From positions 1 through 43,721 of the forward strand of contig ONMZ01000012.1 in NCBI GenBank assembly GCA_900319075.1: 43,721 bases of DNA. The letters run 5' to 3'. Origin of the DNA: an uncultured Eubacteriales bacterium. Lineage in GTDB: Bacteria; Bacillota; Clostridia; Oscillospirales; Ruminococcaceae. Each line of letters begins with the position of its first letter. Within the stretch, counting starts at the first letter, position 1. Position numbers and translations under genes: made by a program. The notes below the pieces were generated by a model. The model saw only the letters and a program-made list of their open reading frames with translations, did not search any database and was not told the DNA's origin. Positions 1 through 7,135 of the stretch are shown here, in pieces.

Positions 1-34
1 TACAAGCTGATCTTATTATACAGGATTTTCAGTT

Positions 35-84
35 TAAGTGGCTCACTTTTTTATTATCATTTTCTGCCTAAATGGCTCAGTTTT
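35..84. repeat. pair of 16-bp imperfect direct repeats
   Basis: Positions 35-50 and 69-84 share the pattern TAA(G/A)TGGCTCA(C/G)TTTT, 14 of 16 bases identical, 34 bp apart. They lie at the left edge of the window inside the mobile element, upstream of the first gene. They could be binding sites for an element regulator or arm-type integrase sites. That role is inference only. Confidence 0.4.
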
Positions 85-105
85 ATTTTAGCATACATAA
101 TTTTC

Positions 106-134
106 TTGTGTTTTTTCTGAAAATATCATATATA
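106..134 (+). promoter_or_regulatory. promoter of the RemA-like gene (copy 1 of a repeated promoter block)
   Basis: TTGTGT (106-111), a 17-bp spacer and TATATA (129-134) stand upstream of the gene at 174. The surrounding block 101-136 recurs at 475-509 upstream of the excisionase-like gene with only a few changes, which suggests the two genes are controlled together. Confidence 0.5.
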
Positions 135-173
135 TAAAGTGTTCGTAAGTTTATTGTCACGAAAGGAGTAATT

Positions 174-452
174 ATGTATATACCAATTGGTTTTTCTAAT
201 TATGTTGATTCTAATCAAGTGCAAGCTGTACGCCCTTATGATTCTGCCAAACTCAAAAATGAGGCAAGAACTCGTATTAGTCATTATGATCCTCAGAAGA
301 AAGCTATGATCCATGATTGCTCACACAATCGTGTAAAGAACTCCATTATCATCTGCACAGACGGCGCATATTACCTCTCAAACAAAACTGTTGGATATAT
401 TATCAAGCAGTTAAATGGAGTTAAGTCAGAGGATGATAAGAAAAACAAATAG
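174..452 (+). CDS. RemA/DUF370-like small protein of the mobile element
   Basis: This 92-residue protein is resembling the RemA (DUF370) DNA-binding family recalled from Bacillus. It matches the family pattern in order: an IGFSNYVDSNQ segment near the N-terminus (family IGFGNIVSANR), then a V-P-DSAKLK segment and EARTR (family SAPIKR...EARDRG), then NSIIICTDGAYYLS (family AVIITDSDHVILS). RemA normally activates biofilm-matrix genes by binding DNA as an oligomer. Here the gene sits in an integrated element beside xis and int, so an element-encoded regulator is the likely role (inference). The start is supported by GAAAGGAG about 8 bases upstream. Base composition is AT-rich, unlike the chromosome to the right. 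The family call comes from eye alignment, so moderate confidence. Confidence 0.6.
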   Translation: MYIPIGFSNYVDSNQVQAVRPYDSAKLKNEARTRISHYDPQKKAMIHDCSHNRVKNSIIICTDGAYYLSNKTVGYIIKQLNGVKSEDDKKNK

Positions 453-479
453 GCTATATTCTTCATTTTGTATTTTTTC

Positions 480-507
480 TTGTGTTTTTTCAAAAATCTT
501 ATATATA
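480..507 (+). promoter_or_regulatory. promoter of the excisionase-like gene (copy 2 of the repeated block)
   Basis: TTGTGT (480-485), a 16-bp spacer and TATATA (502-507). The block 475-509 repeats the one at 101-136, including the T-rich stretch after the -35 element. It lies 60 bp upstream of the small gene at 567. Confidence 0.45.
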
Positions 508-566
508 TCAAATAAGAAAGGTCGTGATAATAGTGAAAACAAAAAACTTAGAAAGGAGGTGGCTCT

Positions 567-746
567 ATGGACGATAATAAAAAGGTTTATACTGTATCTG
601 AGATTCGAAAGATTTTAGGACTCAGCAAAGGATCAACTTACACTTTCGTAAAAAACAATCCACCATTTAAAGTGTACGCAATACTCGGATCGTACCGCAT
701 CAACAAAGAGTCGTTTGACAACTGGTTCAATGATACTTTCAATTGA
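567..746 (+). CDS. excisionase-like small HTH protein
   Basis: A 59-residue open frame with a very strong ribosome binding site (GAAAGGAGGT, 551-560) six bases before the ATG. The N-terminal half reads VYTVSEIRKILGLSKGSTY, a winged-helix DNA-binding start as in excisionases and MerR-like Xis proteins. It continues through a GSYRINKESFDNWF segment, the typical end of such domains, where an RI/KE-F-W motif follows the wing. Its place directly before an integrase fits Xis, the directionality factor for excision. Its stop codon overlaps the -35 box of the integrase promoter. Confidence 0.75.
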   Translation: MDDNKKVYTVSEIRKILGLSKGSTYTFVKNNPPFKVYAILGSYRINKESFDNWFNDTFN

Positions 747-771
747 CAATAACAAAATAATATGCTACAAT
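743..771 (+). promoter_or_regulatory. integrase promoter
   Basis: Near-consensus sigma-A promoter: TTGACA at 743-748, a 17-bp spacer, TACAAT at 766-771. The -35 box overlaps the stop codon of the excisionase-like gene, and the -10 box lies inside the left arm of the inverted repeat at 764-801. Confidence 0.7.
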
Positions 772-801
772 GCAAGTGTTTATAACGGCTTGCATTGTAG
801 C
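764..801. promoter_or_regulatory. 13-bp perfect inverted repeat over the integrase promoter
   Basis: GCTACAATGCAAG (764-776) is repeated inverted as CTTGCATTGTAGC (789-801) with a 12-base gap. The left arm contains the -10 box, and the expected transcription start lies in the gap. This fits a DNA operator for a dimeric repressor better than an RNA hairpin, because a transcript starting here would lack the left arm. Confidence 0.6.
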
Positions 802-824
802 GTATCGAATGGAGGTTATACGCT

Positions 825-2012
825 ATGGGCAAGAACAACCCATATAAAAGAGGCAAAACATGGACTATCGTTTACTACACCTACAGTTATGTAGGTGGCA
901 AGAAGAAACGGAAGCAACACCAAAAAGGAGGTTATAAAACCAGAGAGGAAGCCGCCGCTGATCTGAAAAAGATCAGAGCCCAGGTAGAATTGGGATTGAT
1001 AAAGGACTACAGTTCTCAACCTCTTGAAGTTTATCTAAGATCTTGGTTCGAGAAGCACAAAGTGGAGAATGACTTGGCATCTTGTACCAAAAACGGCTAT
1101 AAGGTTAACATCGAGCATCATATTATCCCATACATAGGTAATATCAAGCTCAAAGACCTGAGCACCGAGGATATCCGGCATTTACATCAAGTTCTCCTCG
1201 ATAAAGAGCTTAAAGCCAAAACGGTGGTATATGTACACAATGTTCTCAAAGCCGCATTAGGTGCTGCAGAAGAGGACGATTTAGTCAGGCTGAATGTATG
1301 CAAGAAGGTTAAGCCACCAAGAATTGAGGAATATATACCACATCTTTTATCAGAAGAGCAGCTTAACAAGCTTGTAGGAAACATAAAAGGTGATCCATTC
1401 GGACCTGAAATCGCAATGGCATCGATGCTTGGACTAAGACGAGGAGAAATCTTGGGTATCAAGACTAAAGATATCAACTTTGTCAAGCATACTCTCACTT
1501 TAAGCAGGCAGATTACCATTATCAAGGATAACACATCAACTGAAAAAACTGAAGAATATTACGGAGAAACAAAGCTAAAAAGTAGAAAAAGCAACCGTAC
1601 TATCGACATATCGCCTGAAATTGAAGAACTGGTCAAGAATCAGATTAAACAGAACCAGCTAAACAAGGAAAAGTACGGTGAAATGTACTCCGACAACGAG
1701 TATGTTTTCTGTGATATGTTTGGTAGTTTCAAAGATCCAGGGCAACTGGACAAAGCATTCAAGGCTGCACTGAAAAAGAGCAACCTGCCTAATAATGTTA
1801 GATTACACGACCTTAGACACAGTTTTGCTACAGTCTGTGCAGATAGACATATGGTTATTAAAGCATTATCTGAAATATTAGGTCACAGCTCAACTGCGGT
1901 AACAGATAAGTATTATTTACACACTATAAACGGGAAAAAGGAACTGCCGAACATTTTAAGGGAAGCATTTGGTTCCAAAGATAGTGACGATGAGTCCAAA
2001 GAGTCCAAATAG
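825..2012 (+). CDS. int: tyrosine site-specific integrase
   Basis: A 395-residue phage/ICE-type tyrosine recombinase. It has an N-terminal arm-binding region (residues 1-55, basic), a SAM-like core-binding domain (about 60-165) and a catalytic domain (about 175-380). Catalytic residues seen: Arg in GLRRGEI, the H-x-x-R of LHDLRHSFAT, His in LGHSS and the nucleophilic Tyr in DKYYLH. It integrates and excises the element by strand exchange at att sites. GGAGG at 811-815 supports the ATG. It is followed by the 3' end of a tRNA-Ser gene, the classic target for this family. Length and motifs are complete, so it is probably active. Confidence 0.93.
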   Translation: MGKNNPYKRGKTWTIVYYTYSYVGGKKKRKQHQKGGYKTREEAAADLKKIRAQVELGLIKDYSSQPLEVYLRSWFEKHKVENDLASCTKNGYKVNIEHHIIPYIGNIKLKDLSTEDIRHLHQVLLDKELKAKTVVYVHNVLKAALGAAEEDDLVRLNVCKKVKPPRIEEYIPHLLSEEQLNKLVGNIKGDPFGPEIAMASMLGLRRGEILGIKTKDINFVKHTLTLSRQITIIKDNTSTEKTEEYYGETKLKSRKSNRTIDISPEIEELVKNQIKQNQLNKEKYGEMYSDNEYVFCDMFGSFKDPGQLDKAFKAALKKSNLPNNVRLHDLRHSFATVCADRHMVIKALSEILGHSSTAVTDKYYLHTINGKKELPNILREAFGSKDSDDESKESK

Positions 2013-2063
2013 TAGCAAATAGTACATATAGAAATTGATTAACAATTTGATTAACATGGGCAT

Positions 2064-2104
2064 AAAAAAGAGCCGCTTGCGATTGCTCGCAAACGGCGTA
2101 TTTT
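2064..2104. terminator. bidirectional terminator between int and tRNA-Ser
   Basis: Arms 2072-2081 and 2088-2097 form a GC-rich stem with one mismatch. On the minus strand a run of six Ts follows (complement of 2065-2070), ending the tRNA-Ser transcript. On the plus strand TATTTT follows for int. Confidence 0.65.
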
Positions 2105-2196
2105 GGCGGAGAAGGAGGGATTCGAACCCTCGATGAGCTATCAACCCATACACGAGTTCCAGTCGTGCGCCATAAACCGGGCTAGGCGACTTCTCC
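2104..2196 (-). tRNA. tRNA-Ser(GGA)
   Basis: Read leftward, GGAGAAG (2196-2190) pairs with CTTCTCC (2114-2108). The discriminator is G and CCA is encoded (2106-2104). The anticodon loop CTGGAAC gives GGA, reading UCC/UCU. The long variable arm is typical of class II tRNA-Ser. The T arm carries GGTTCGAATCC. The 3' end faces the integrase, so it is the likely attachment site of the element to the left. Confidence 0.93.
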
Positions 2197-2232
2197 ACGA
2201 TCTACTACTGCTGCAACTATTACAGCTTTAAT

Positions 2233-2261
2233 AGTATACCACAAACAAAAGTGCTTGTCAA
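2233..2261 (-). promoter_or_regulatory. tRNA-Ser promoter
   Basis: On the minus strand TTGACA (2261-2256), a 17-bp spacer and TATACT (2238-2233). The -35 box lies inside the terminator hairpin of the upstream gene, so termination and reinitiation are packed into about 50 bp. Confidence 0.7.
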
Positions 2262-2279
2262 TAGGCGGCAAGCACTTTT
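2247..2279 (-). terminator. terminator after the DUF6472 gene
   Basis: Perfect 11-bp arms AAAAGTGCTTG (2247-2257) and CAAGCACTTTT (2269-2279). It lies eight bases beyond the stop codon of the leftward gene ending at 2287. Confidence 0.75.
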
Positions 2280-2286
2280 TTGTTTT

Positions 2287-2490
2287 TTAATTCTGCTTTC
2301 TCACCACTGCATACTCATCATCAAGCTTAAAATAAGGACAGGCATAATTTGGTTCGTTTAAAAACCGGTAATATTCATCCTCATCAAGATCTATCATGCA
2401 CACATACTCCTCATATTCCTGGTCGTATGCATAATTTACACAGCTCTCACAGCTCCCCACGGGCTGTTTTTTCTTTCTTTTATTATACAT
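2287..2490 (-). CDS. small Cys-rich protein, DUF6472-like
   Basis: A 67-residue acidic protein with a basic N-terminal tail and Cys in CESC-NY, VC and ACPYF positions, ending in DEYAVVRKQN. The pattern matches a small clostridial family I recall as DUF6472; its function is unknown. The four spaced Cys suggest a metal site (inference). It overlaps the 3' end of the MarR gene by eight bases, so both are probably translated from one message. The transcript ends at the hairpin just downstream. Confidence 0.7.
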   Translation of the reverse strand: MYNKRKKKQPVGSCESCVNYAYDQEYEEYVCMIDLDEDEYYRFLNEPNYACPYFKLDDEYAVVRKQN

Positions 2491-2968
2491 CTATATCCTC
2501 TACCGCAAGCAGCTCACGCTCGGCCTTCATAAGGATCTCTCCTGCCCTGCTGAGGCTGTCGTACAGCTCTGCTGCATCTTTATCGCTGAAATGTGCAAGA
2601 CTATTGGGAAATCTCTCTCTGACCATCTTCTGGCTTTCCATTACTGCCTCCTCAGCCTTTGGGGTAAGCTGTATCTCGGCAAGCCTTCTGTTTTCCTCAT
2701 TTCTTTCCCTTGTAACATATCCCATCTTTACAAGCTGTCCAACTGCCCTTGTTGCCTGCTCATTAGAGGTACTTATAAGCGTCGCAAGCTGTGAAAGAGA
2801 GGTCTTTTTATAAAGCCACAGCGTCATTATTATCATCTGCTGAGTCTTGGTGAATCTGAACTCCTTTGCGTCAAAAAGCTTGCAGATCACCCTTCTGTAA
2901 ATAGGATACATTTCGCATAGTTTCACAAAACATTCCGCCTGGATATCATCGCCTTTTTTTGCGCTCAT
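2483..2968 (-). CDS. MarR-family transcriptional regulator
   Basis: A 161-residue winged-helix regulator. The centre reads MTLWLYKKTSLSQLATLI, then STSNEQATRAVGQLVKMGYV as the recognition helix, and a wing with RERNEENRRLAEIQLT. Those are the MarR family hallmarks (DxRxxxxxLT in typical members). The start is the ATG at 2968, with GGAGG seven to eleven bases upstream; an in-frame GTG at 2977 overlaps that site and is less likely. It has its own promoter and probably regulates itself and perhaps the neighbouring transporter gene. The ligand is unknown. Confidence 0.85.
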   Translation of the reverse strand: MSAKKGDDIQAECFVKLCEMYPIYRRVICKLFDAKEFRFTKTQQMIIMTLWLYKKTSLSQLATLISTSNEQATRAVGQLVKMGYVTRERNEENRRLAEIQLTPKAEEAVMESQKMVRERFPNSLAHFSDKDAAELYDSLSRAGEILMKAERELLAVEDIDV

Positions 2969-3002
2969 GATCTCCACCTCCGATAATAAATACTATACTA
3001 AT

Positions 3003-3031
3003 ATTGTATCTCATTTTACTTAATTTGTCAA
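3003..3031 (-). promoter_or_regulatory. promoter of the MarR gene
   Basis: TTGACA (3031-3026), 17 bp, TACAAT (3008-3003) on the minus strand. Just downstream, 2990-3009 is a loosely symmetrical AT-rich stretch (ATAC...GTAT), a plausible autoregulatory MarR site. Confidence 0.7.
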
Positions 3032-3073
3032 CCATTTACAGAAAATATCACCAAATGTCAACCTTACAAAAGA

Positions 3074-4726
3074 TCATTCTTTTTTCTCTTCTCCCTCCTG
3101 CAAAGAGACAGCCACAGGTCTTTTAAGCTTTTTTATAACTAAAAGCACTGCGATCATCGCCGCCATAGAGCAGCCCAGGACAACAAACACATTTTCCACA
3201 AAGCCTGCAAGGATATATCCTGCCACGCAAACTCCTGCAACGGTCATAGCGTAAGGGAGCTGTGTGGAAACGTGGTTCACATGGTCACACTGGGCGCCTG
3301 TTGATGCCATGATAGTGGTATCGGAAATAGGCGAACAGTGATCGCCGCAAACGGCACCTGCAAGGCAGGCTGAGATACAGATTATGACCGATGCTGGGAT
3401 ACTTCCCGATGAGCTCACCGAAGCAAGATCGTCCTTGAACACCTCTGTTACGATAGGGATAAGTATGCCGAAGGTCCCCCATGAGGTACCTGTTGCAAAG
3501 GAAAGAGCCAGCGCCACAACAAAAAGTATTGCAGGCAGCAGTATCTTTACCGCAGAGGCGCTCTGGACAAGGTCGGAAACGAACGCTCCCGCCTCAAGCT
3601 GAGCGGTTATGGTTTTAAGCGTCCAAGCAAATGTAAGAATGAGGATCGCCGGCACCATCTGCTTAAAGCCTGCGGGAACAGCATCCATACACTGTGCGAA
3701 GGTAAGCACACGTCTGATAAGGAAATACACGATTATCACTATCAGCGCCCCTATGGAGCCAAGGGCAAGTCCATAGCAGGCATCGCAGTTTGCAAAGGAG
3801 TCAATAAAGCTTTCTCCGCTGAACAATCCTCCTGTATACAGCATTCCCAGCACACACATAACTATAAGTACGATCACCGGGAAAATAAGGTCGACGACCT
3901 TTCCCTTGGTATGCTCAGGCTTTGCGTCCTGGGGATAAACGGTGCTCCTTGTGGTGAAAAGATCTCCTTTTTTGGCGTTATCCTCATGGGTCTTCATGGG
4001 GCCGTAGTCAAAGTCCGACAGGGCTATAAAGATCACCATTGCCAAAGTGAGCAGGGCATAAAGGTTATAGGGTATGGTCCTTATAAAAAGCTGTATACCG
4101 TTTACACCGTCCACGGTACCGCTGACTGCGGCTGCCCAGGAGGAGATAGGTGCGATTATGCACACAGGTGCAGCGGTTGCATCGATAATATACGCCAGCT
4201 TGGCTCTTGATATATTATGCTTGTCCGTTATTGGCCGCATAACAGAGCCTACGGTGAGGCAGTTGAAATAGTCGTCCACAAATATCAGAACGCCCAGCAT
4301 AAAGGTAGATAAGCTTGCTCCTGCACGGGTCTTTATGTGCTTTGCAGCCCAGTCGCCGTACGCACGGCTTCCGCCTGCTTTATTCATAAGCACCACGATT
4401 ATTCCAAGCACCACCAGAAAGACCAGGATACCAACATTGCTTTCATCGGCAATGTTTGCCACAAGCCCGTCTTTCACAACGGTATTGAACATTCCCGAAA
4501 AGCCGGAACCTGCGGATATTGCACAGATGACCCCTCCGGCAAGTATTCCTGCAAAAAGGGAGGAATACACCTCTTTGGTGATAAGCGCCAATCCGATAGC
4601 CACTATCGGCGGAAGAAGGGACCACATTGACCCCACGGCTTTTGTAACAGGTGCCTGAACAAAGCAGCATATCACATAGACAAGTATAAACAACAAAAAT
4701 CCTATTTTACTAAAATATTTTTTCAT
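3074..4726 (-). CDS. NhaC-family Na+/H+ antiporter
   Basis: A 550-residue polytopic membrane protein of the NhaC family, with about 12 hydrophobic segments. Family features seen include LLPPIVAIGLALITKEV near the N-terminus, a FVDDYFNCLTVG segment with paired Asp, ATAAPVCIIAPISSW, and GTSWGTFGILIPI in the C-terminal half. Such proteins exchange Na+ or organic ions for protons. Members also include amino-acid and malate/lactate exchangers, so the substrate is uncertain. The ATG at 4726 is preferred because AAAGGAAAT lies upstream; a longer frame to 4783 lacks a site and overlaps the -10 box. The MarR gene follows on the same strand but has its own promoter. Confidence 0.85.
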   Translation of the reverse strand: MKKYFSKIGFLLFILVYVICCFVQAPVTKAVGSMWSLLPPIVAIGLALITKEVYSSLFAGILAGGVICAISAGSGFSGMFNTVVKDGLVANIADESNVGILVFLVVLGIIVVLMNKAGGSRAYGDWAAKHIKTRAGASLSTFMLGVLIFVDDYFNCLTVGSVMRPITDKHNISRAKLAYIIDATAAPVCIIAPISSWAAAVSGTVDGVNGIQLFIRTIPYNLYALLTLAMVIFIALSDFDYGPMKTHEDNAKKGDLFTTRSTVYPQDAKPEHTKGKVVDLIFPVIVLIVMCVLGMLYTGGLFSGESFIDSFANCDACYGLALGSIGALIVIIVYFLIRRVLTFAQCMDAVPAGFKQMVPAILILTFAWTLKTITAQLEAGAFVSDLVQSASAVKILLPAILFVVALALSFATGTSWGTFGILIPIVTEVFKDDLASVSSSGSIPASVIICISACLAGAVCGDHCSPISDTTIMASTGAQCDHVNHVSTQLPYAMTVAGVCVAGYILAGFVENVFVVLGCSMAAMIAVLLVIKKLKRPVAVSLQEGEEKKE

Positions 4727-4771
4727 ATGACTATTTCCTTTAAAAAGCGTATTACCTGGATCGTACTTTAA

Positions 4772-4800
4772 ATTATACCACATCGGGCATCCAAATTCAA
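4772..4800 (-). promoter_or_regulatory. promoter of the NhaC gene
   Basis: TTGAAT (4800-4795), 17 bp, then an extended -10 TGGTATAAT with TATAAT at 4777-4772 on the minus strand. Confidence 0.65.
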
Positions 4801-4872
4801 CAAGGCACGCCGATGCTGCGGTTTTTTCTGCGATTTACACAAACTTTCGCCGCCGCTGTTATTAAAACAGCC

Positions 4873-4914
4873 AAAAGGCTCCGCCGCTTTTTTGGCAGAG
4901 CCTTGGAGTATTTG
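4873..4914 (-). terminator. terminator after the CPA2 antiporter gene
   Basis: Eleven-base arms 4875-4885 and 4904-4914 pair with one G-T, followed leftward by TTGGCTGTTTTAA. It lies eight bases past the stop codon at 4923. Confidence 0.65.
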
Positions 4915-4922
4915 TCAGGTCA

Positions 4923-6155
4923 TTATGTTTGCACCGATGACTGCTCGTGGACGGGCTGCTGCCCCTCGTCGTCGGTACGCTTGTTTCCGTGGGACTTTCT
5001 GTAAAGAAGCTTGAGCACGATAGGCGTTGAGATAGAGGAAACTATTATAAGAAGTATCACACAGGCAAAATACTTAGCATCAAGCATACCCTCGGACAGT
5101 CCCTTTTGAGCCACGATAAGGGCGACCTCGCCTCTGGTCATCATTCCCACGCCCACTTTAAGGCTCTCGTTCCAGTTGTATCCCATGATCTTTGCCGTAA
5201 GTCCGCAGCCGATCACTTTTGTCACAAGACCCACTGCCACAAAGCAAAGGGAGAAGATCAGCAGAGAGCTTGTAAAGCCTTTGAATTCCGTTTTCAGACC
5301 GATACTTGCAAAAAACACCGGGCCGAAGATCATATACGAGTTTATATCTATCTTACGGGCGATATAATCCGAATCGTTCAGATTGCAAAGGATAAGACCT
5401 GCCACATATGCGCCGGTGATATCTGCGATGCCGAAAAACTCCTCTGCTGCAAAGGCAAAGAACATACAAAGGGCAAGCCCCAGTATGGGCACCCTTCTTT
5501 GGTGGGGGTGATGCTTGTCGATGTATTTGAAGATATAGTACATGAGCAATCCCACGCAGATGCTGCTTACAAAGAACAGCAATGTATGTATCACCACTGT
5601 GGAGGGCTTTGACTCGGGATTTTTAAAGCCGATGACAAAGGTAAGCACGATGATGCCGATAACGTCGTCGATGATCGCTGCGCTGGTGATAAGGGTACCC
5701 ACGTGTTCTTTTAAATGTCCCAGCTCTTTAAGGGTCTGAACGGTTATTCCCACAGATGTGGCTGTAAGTATCGTACCGATGAACAGCGCTCTGTAAAAGC
5801 CGTCGCTGCCCACTGCCTCAAAGCCGTAAAAACAGCTGTACAGAAGCGTTCCTCCCCCAAGGGGCACAAACACTCCGATAAGAGCTATCATAAAAGCTTT
5901 GGGTCCTGTTTTTACCAGCTCTTTAAGGTTTGTCTCCAGCCCGGCGGAGAACATTATCATTATTACCCCTATTTCCGCAAGCAGGGACATATAATCAGAC
6001 TGTTTCACAAACCCAAGGATACTCGGTCCCATTACAAGTCCTGCGATTATCTCCCCCACTACCTGGGGTGCTTTCAGCTTTGCTGCCACAAGTCCGAACA
6101 GCTTTGCGCTGACTATTATCAATGCCAGATCTCTGAAAAAAACTATCCTATCCAA
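4923..6155 (-). CDS. CPA2-family cation:proton antiporter
   Basis: A 410-residue Na+/H+ exchanger-domain protein (KefB/NapA type) with about 12 membrane segments. The N-terminal half contains APQVVGEIIAGLVMGPS, a family hallmark, and ITSAAIIDDVIGIIVL with the paired Asp of the ion site. There is no C-terminal nucleotide-binding (TrkA-N) domain; the tail is short and polar. It would exchange Na+ or K+ for protons across the membrane. The start is a TTG at 6155 with AGAAGG nine bases upstream; no better start is nearby. It follows the ABM gene after 21 bp and shares its message. Confidence 0.88.
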   Translation of the reverse strand: MDRIVFFRDLALIIVSAKLFGLVAAKLKAPQVVGEIIAGLVMGPSILGFVKQSDYMSLLAEIGVIMIMFSAGLETNLKELVKTGPKAFMIALIGVFVPLGGGTLLYSCFYGFEAVGSDGFYRALFIGTILTATSVGITVQTLKELGHLKEHVGTLITSAAIIDDVIGIIVLTFVIGFKNPESKPSTVVIHTLLFFVSSICVGLLMYYIFKYIDKHHPHQRRVPILGLALCMFFAFAAEEFFGIADITGAYVAGLILCNLNDSDYIARKIDINSYMIFGPVFFASIGLKTEFKGFTSSLLIFSLCFVAVGLVTKVIGCGLTAKIMGYNWNESLKVGVGMMTRGEVALIVAQKGLSEGMLDAKYFACVILLIIVSSISTPIVLKLLYRKSHGNKRTDDEGQQPVHEQSSVQT

Positions 6156-6176
6156 CTAAACTTACCTTCTTCATGT

Positions 6177-6503
6177 TTATTCTCTTATAAACTCCCTGTC
6201 CTGTTTTTCCTCAGGCGCAGGTACATATTTTTCCACCCTCATATGCAGATCGTATTTTTCACGCAGCTGCGCTATGGTCTTCATCATAGGCGAGGCATGG
6301 TGGGCATCTATGGACGCCTGATCCTCCCAGCTGTCTATAAGCAGAACTGTCCGGGGATCCTGCATGGGAAGAAAATACTCATATCTGCGGTTGCCTTTTT
6401 CTTTTCTTATAAGTTCCGCTGTTCCGCTTTGTTCCATTTCACGGGCAAATTCAACTGCGCTGTTATCTTTTCCCGTATAATAAATATTCACTGTGATGCT
6501 CAT
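6177..6503 (-). CDS. antibiotic biosynthesis monooxygenase (ABM) domain protein
   Basis: A 108-residue single-domain protein of the ABM dimeric ferredoxin-like fold. Typical features seen are an ITVNIYYTGKD strand start, GNRRYEYFLPMQDP, VLLIDSWEDQASIDAHHAS and a final RVEKY strand. Such proteins act as small quinol monooxygenases or related enzymes; the substrate cannot be told from sequence. GGAG lies upstream of the ATG. It is first in a two-gene unit with the CPA2 antiporter and is separated from hpt by a terminator hairpin. Confidence 0.8.
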   Translation of the reverse strand: MSITVNIYYTGKDNSAVEFAREMEQSGTAELIRKEKGNRRYEYFLPMQDPRTVLLIDSWEDQASIDAHHASPMMKTIAQLREKYDLHMRVEKYVPAPEEKQDREFIRE

Positions 6504-6525
6504 ATCTTTTTCTCCTTCATACGTG

Positions 6526-6558
6526 AAAAATCACGGCTCAATGCCTTGCAAAGAGCCG
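6526..6558 (-). terminator. terminator after hpt
   Basis: Arms CGGCTC (6534-6539) and GAGCCG (6553-6558) with a 13-base loop. On the minus strand TGATTTTT follows. On the plus strand eight Ts follow the stem. Confidence 0.6.
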
Positions 6559-6572
6559 CCTTTTTTTTATTC

Positions 6573-7124
6573 TCATATCTCGCTGTATTCACCTATGTAG
6601 GGAAGATTTCTGTAATACTCCGCACAGTCCAGACCGTATCCGATAACGAATTTATCCGGTATGGTAAAAAGGGAAAGATCCGCCTTCATTTCCACCACAC
6701 GCCTGTCCGGCTTATCAAGGAGCGTTACAACGTTCAAAGACAAAGGCTTTCTGTCTTTAAGCATCTCCACCAGCCTTTTCAGGGTCCTTCCCGTGTCAAT
6801 TATATCCTCCACGACCACCAGATGGTAGCCCTTCACGTCCCTGTCAAGGTCCATTACCACGCTTACATCTCCCGTGGAAGAGGTCCCCTCAAAGTAACTT
6901 TTGACGCACATAAAACCTATCTCGCAGGGAACTGTCACCTCACGGCAAAGGTCTGCCATAAAGACAAACGCCCCTTTGAGCACACTCACAAGAAGAATGG
7001 GGTTTCCGTCGTACAGGGAGTTTATATATTCCCCTGCTCTTTTCAGAGCGTCTTTTATCTCATCTTCTGTTATAATGATGCTTTTTATTCTTCTCTCGTA
7101 TTCTCTTACGCTGTCAAGTCTCAT
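6573..7124 (-). CDS. hpt: hypoxanthine phosphoribosyltransferase
   Basis: A 183-residue enzyme of purine salvage that joins hypoxanthine or guanine to PRPP. The PRPP motif is VVVEDIIDTGRTL (about residues 100-112). Also seen are an LLVSVLKGAFVFMADL segment and a C-terminal DKFVIGYGLDCAEYYRNLPYIG, all standard for bacterial Hpt of about 180 residues. GAGGTG precedes the ATG by four bases. It starts 11 bp after the GH5 cellulase stop and appears to share its message, an odd pairing. Confidence 0.95.
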   Translation of the reverse strand: MRLDSVREYERRIKSIIITEDEIKDALKRAGEYINSLYDGNPILLVSVLKGAFVFMADLCREVTVPCEIGFMCVKSYFEGTSSTGDVSVVMDLDRDVKGYHLVVVEDIIDTGRTLKRLVEMLKDRKPLSLNVVTLLDKPDRRVVEMKADLSLFTIPDKFVIGYGLDCAEYYRNLPYIGEYSEI

Positions 7125-7135
7125 TTTTCACCTCA

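Noticed and set aside
415-618. Open frame of 67 codons between the RemA-like and xis-like genes
   Set aside because: It overlaps both genes in another frame and has no recognisable sequence.
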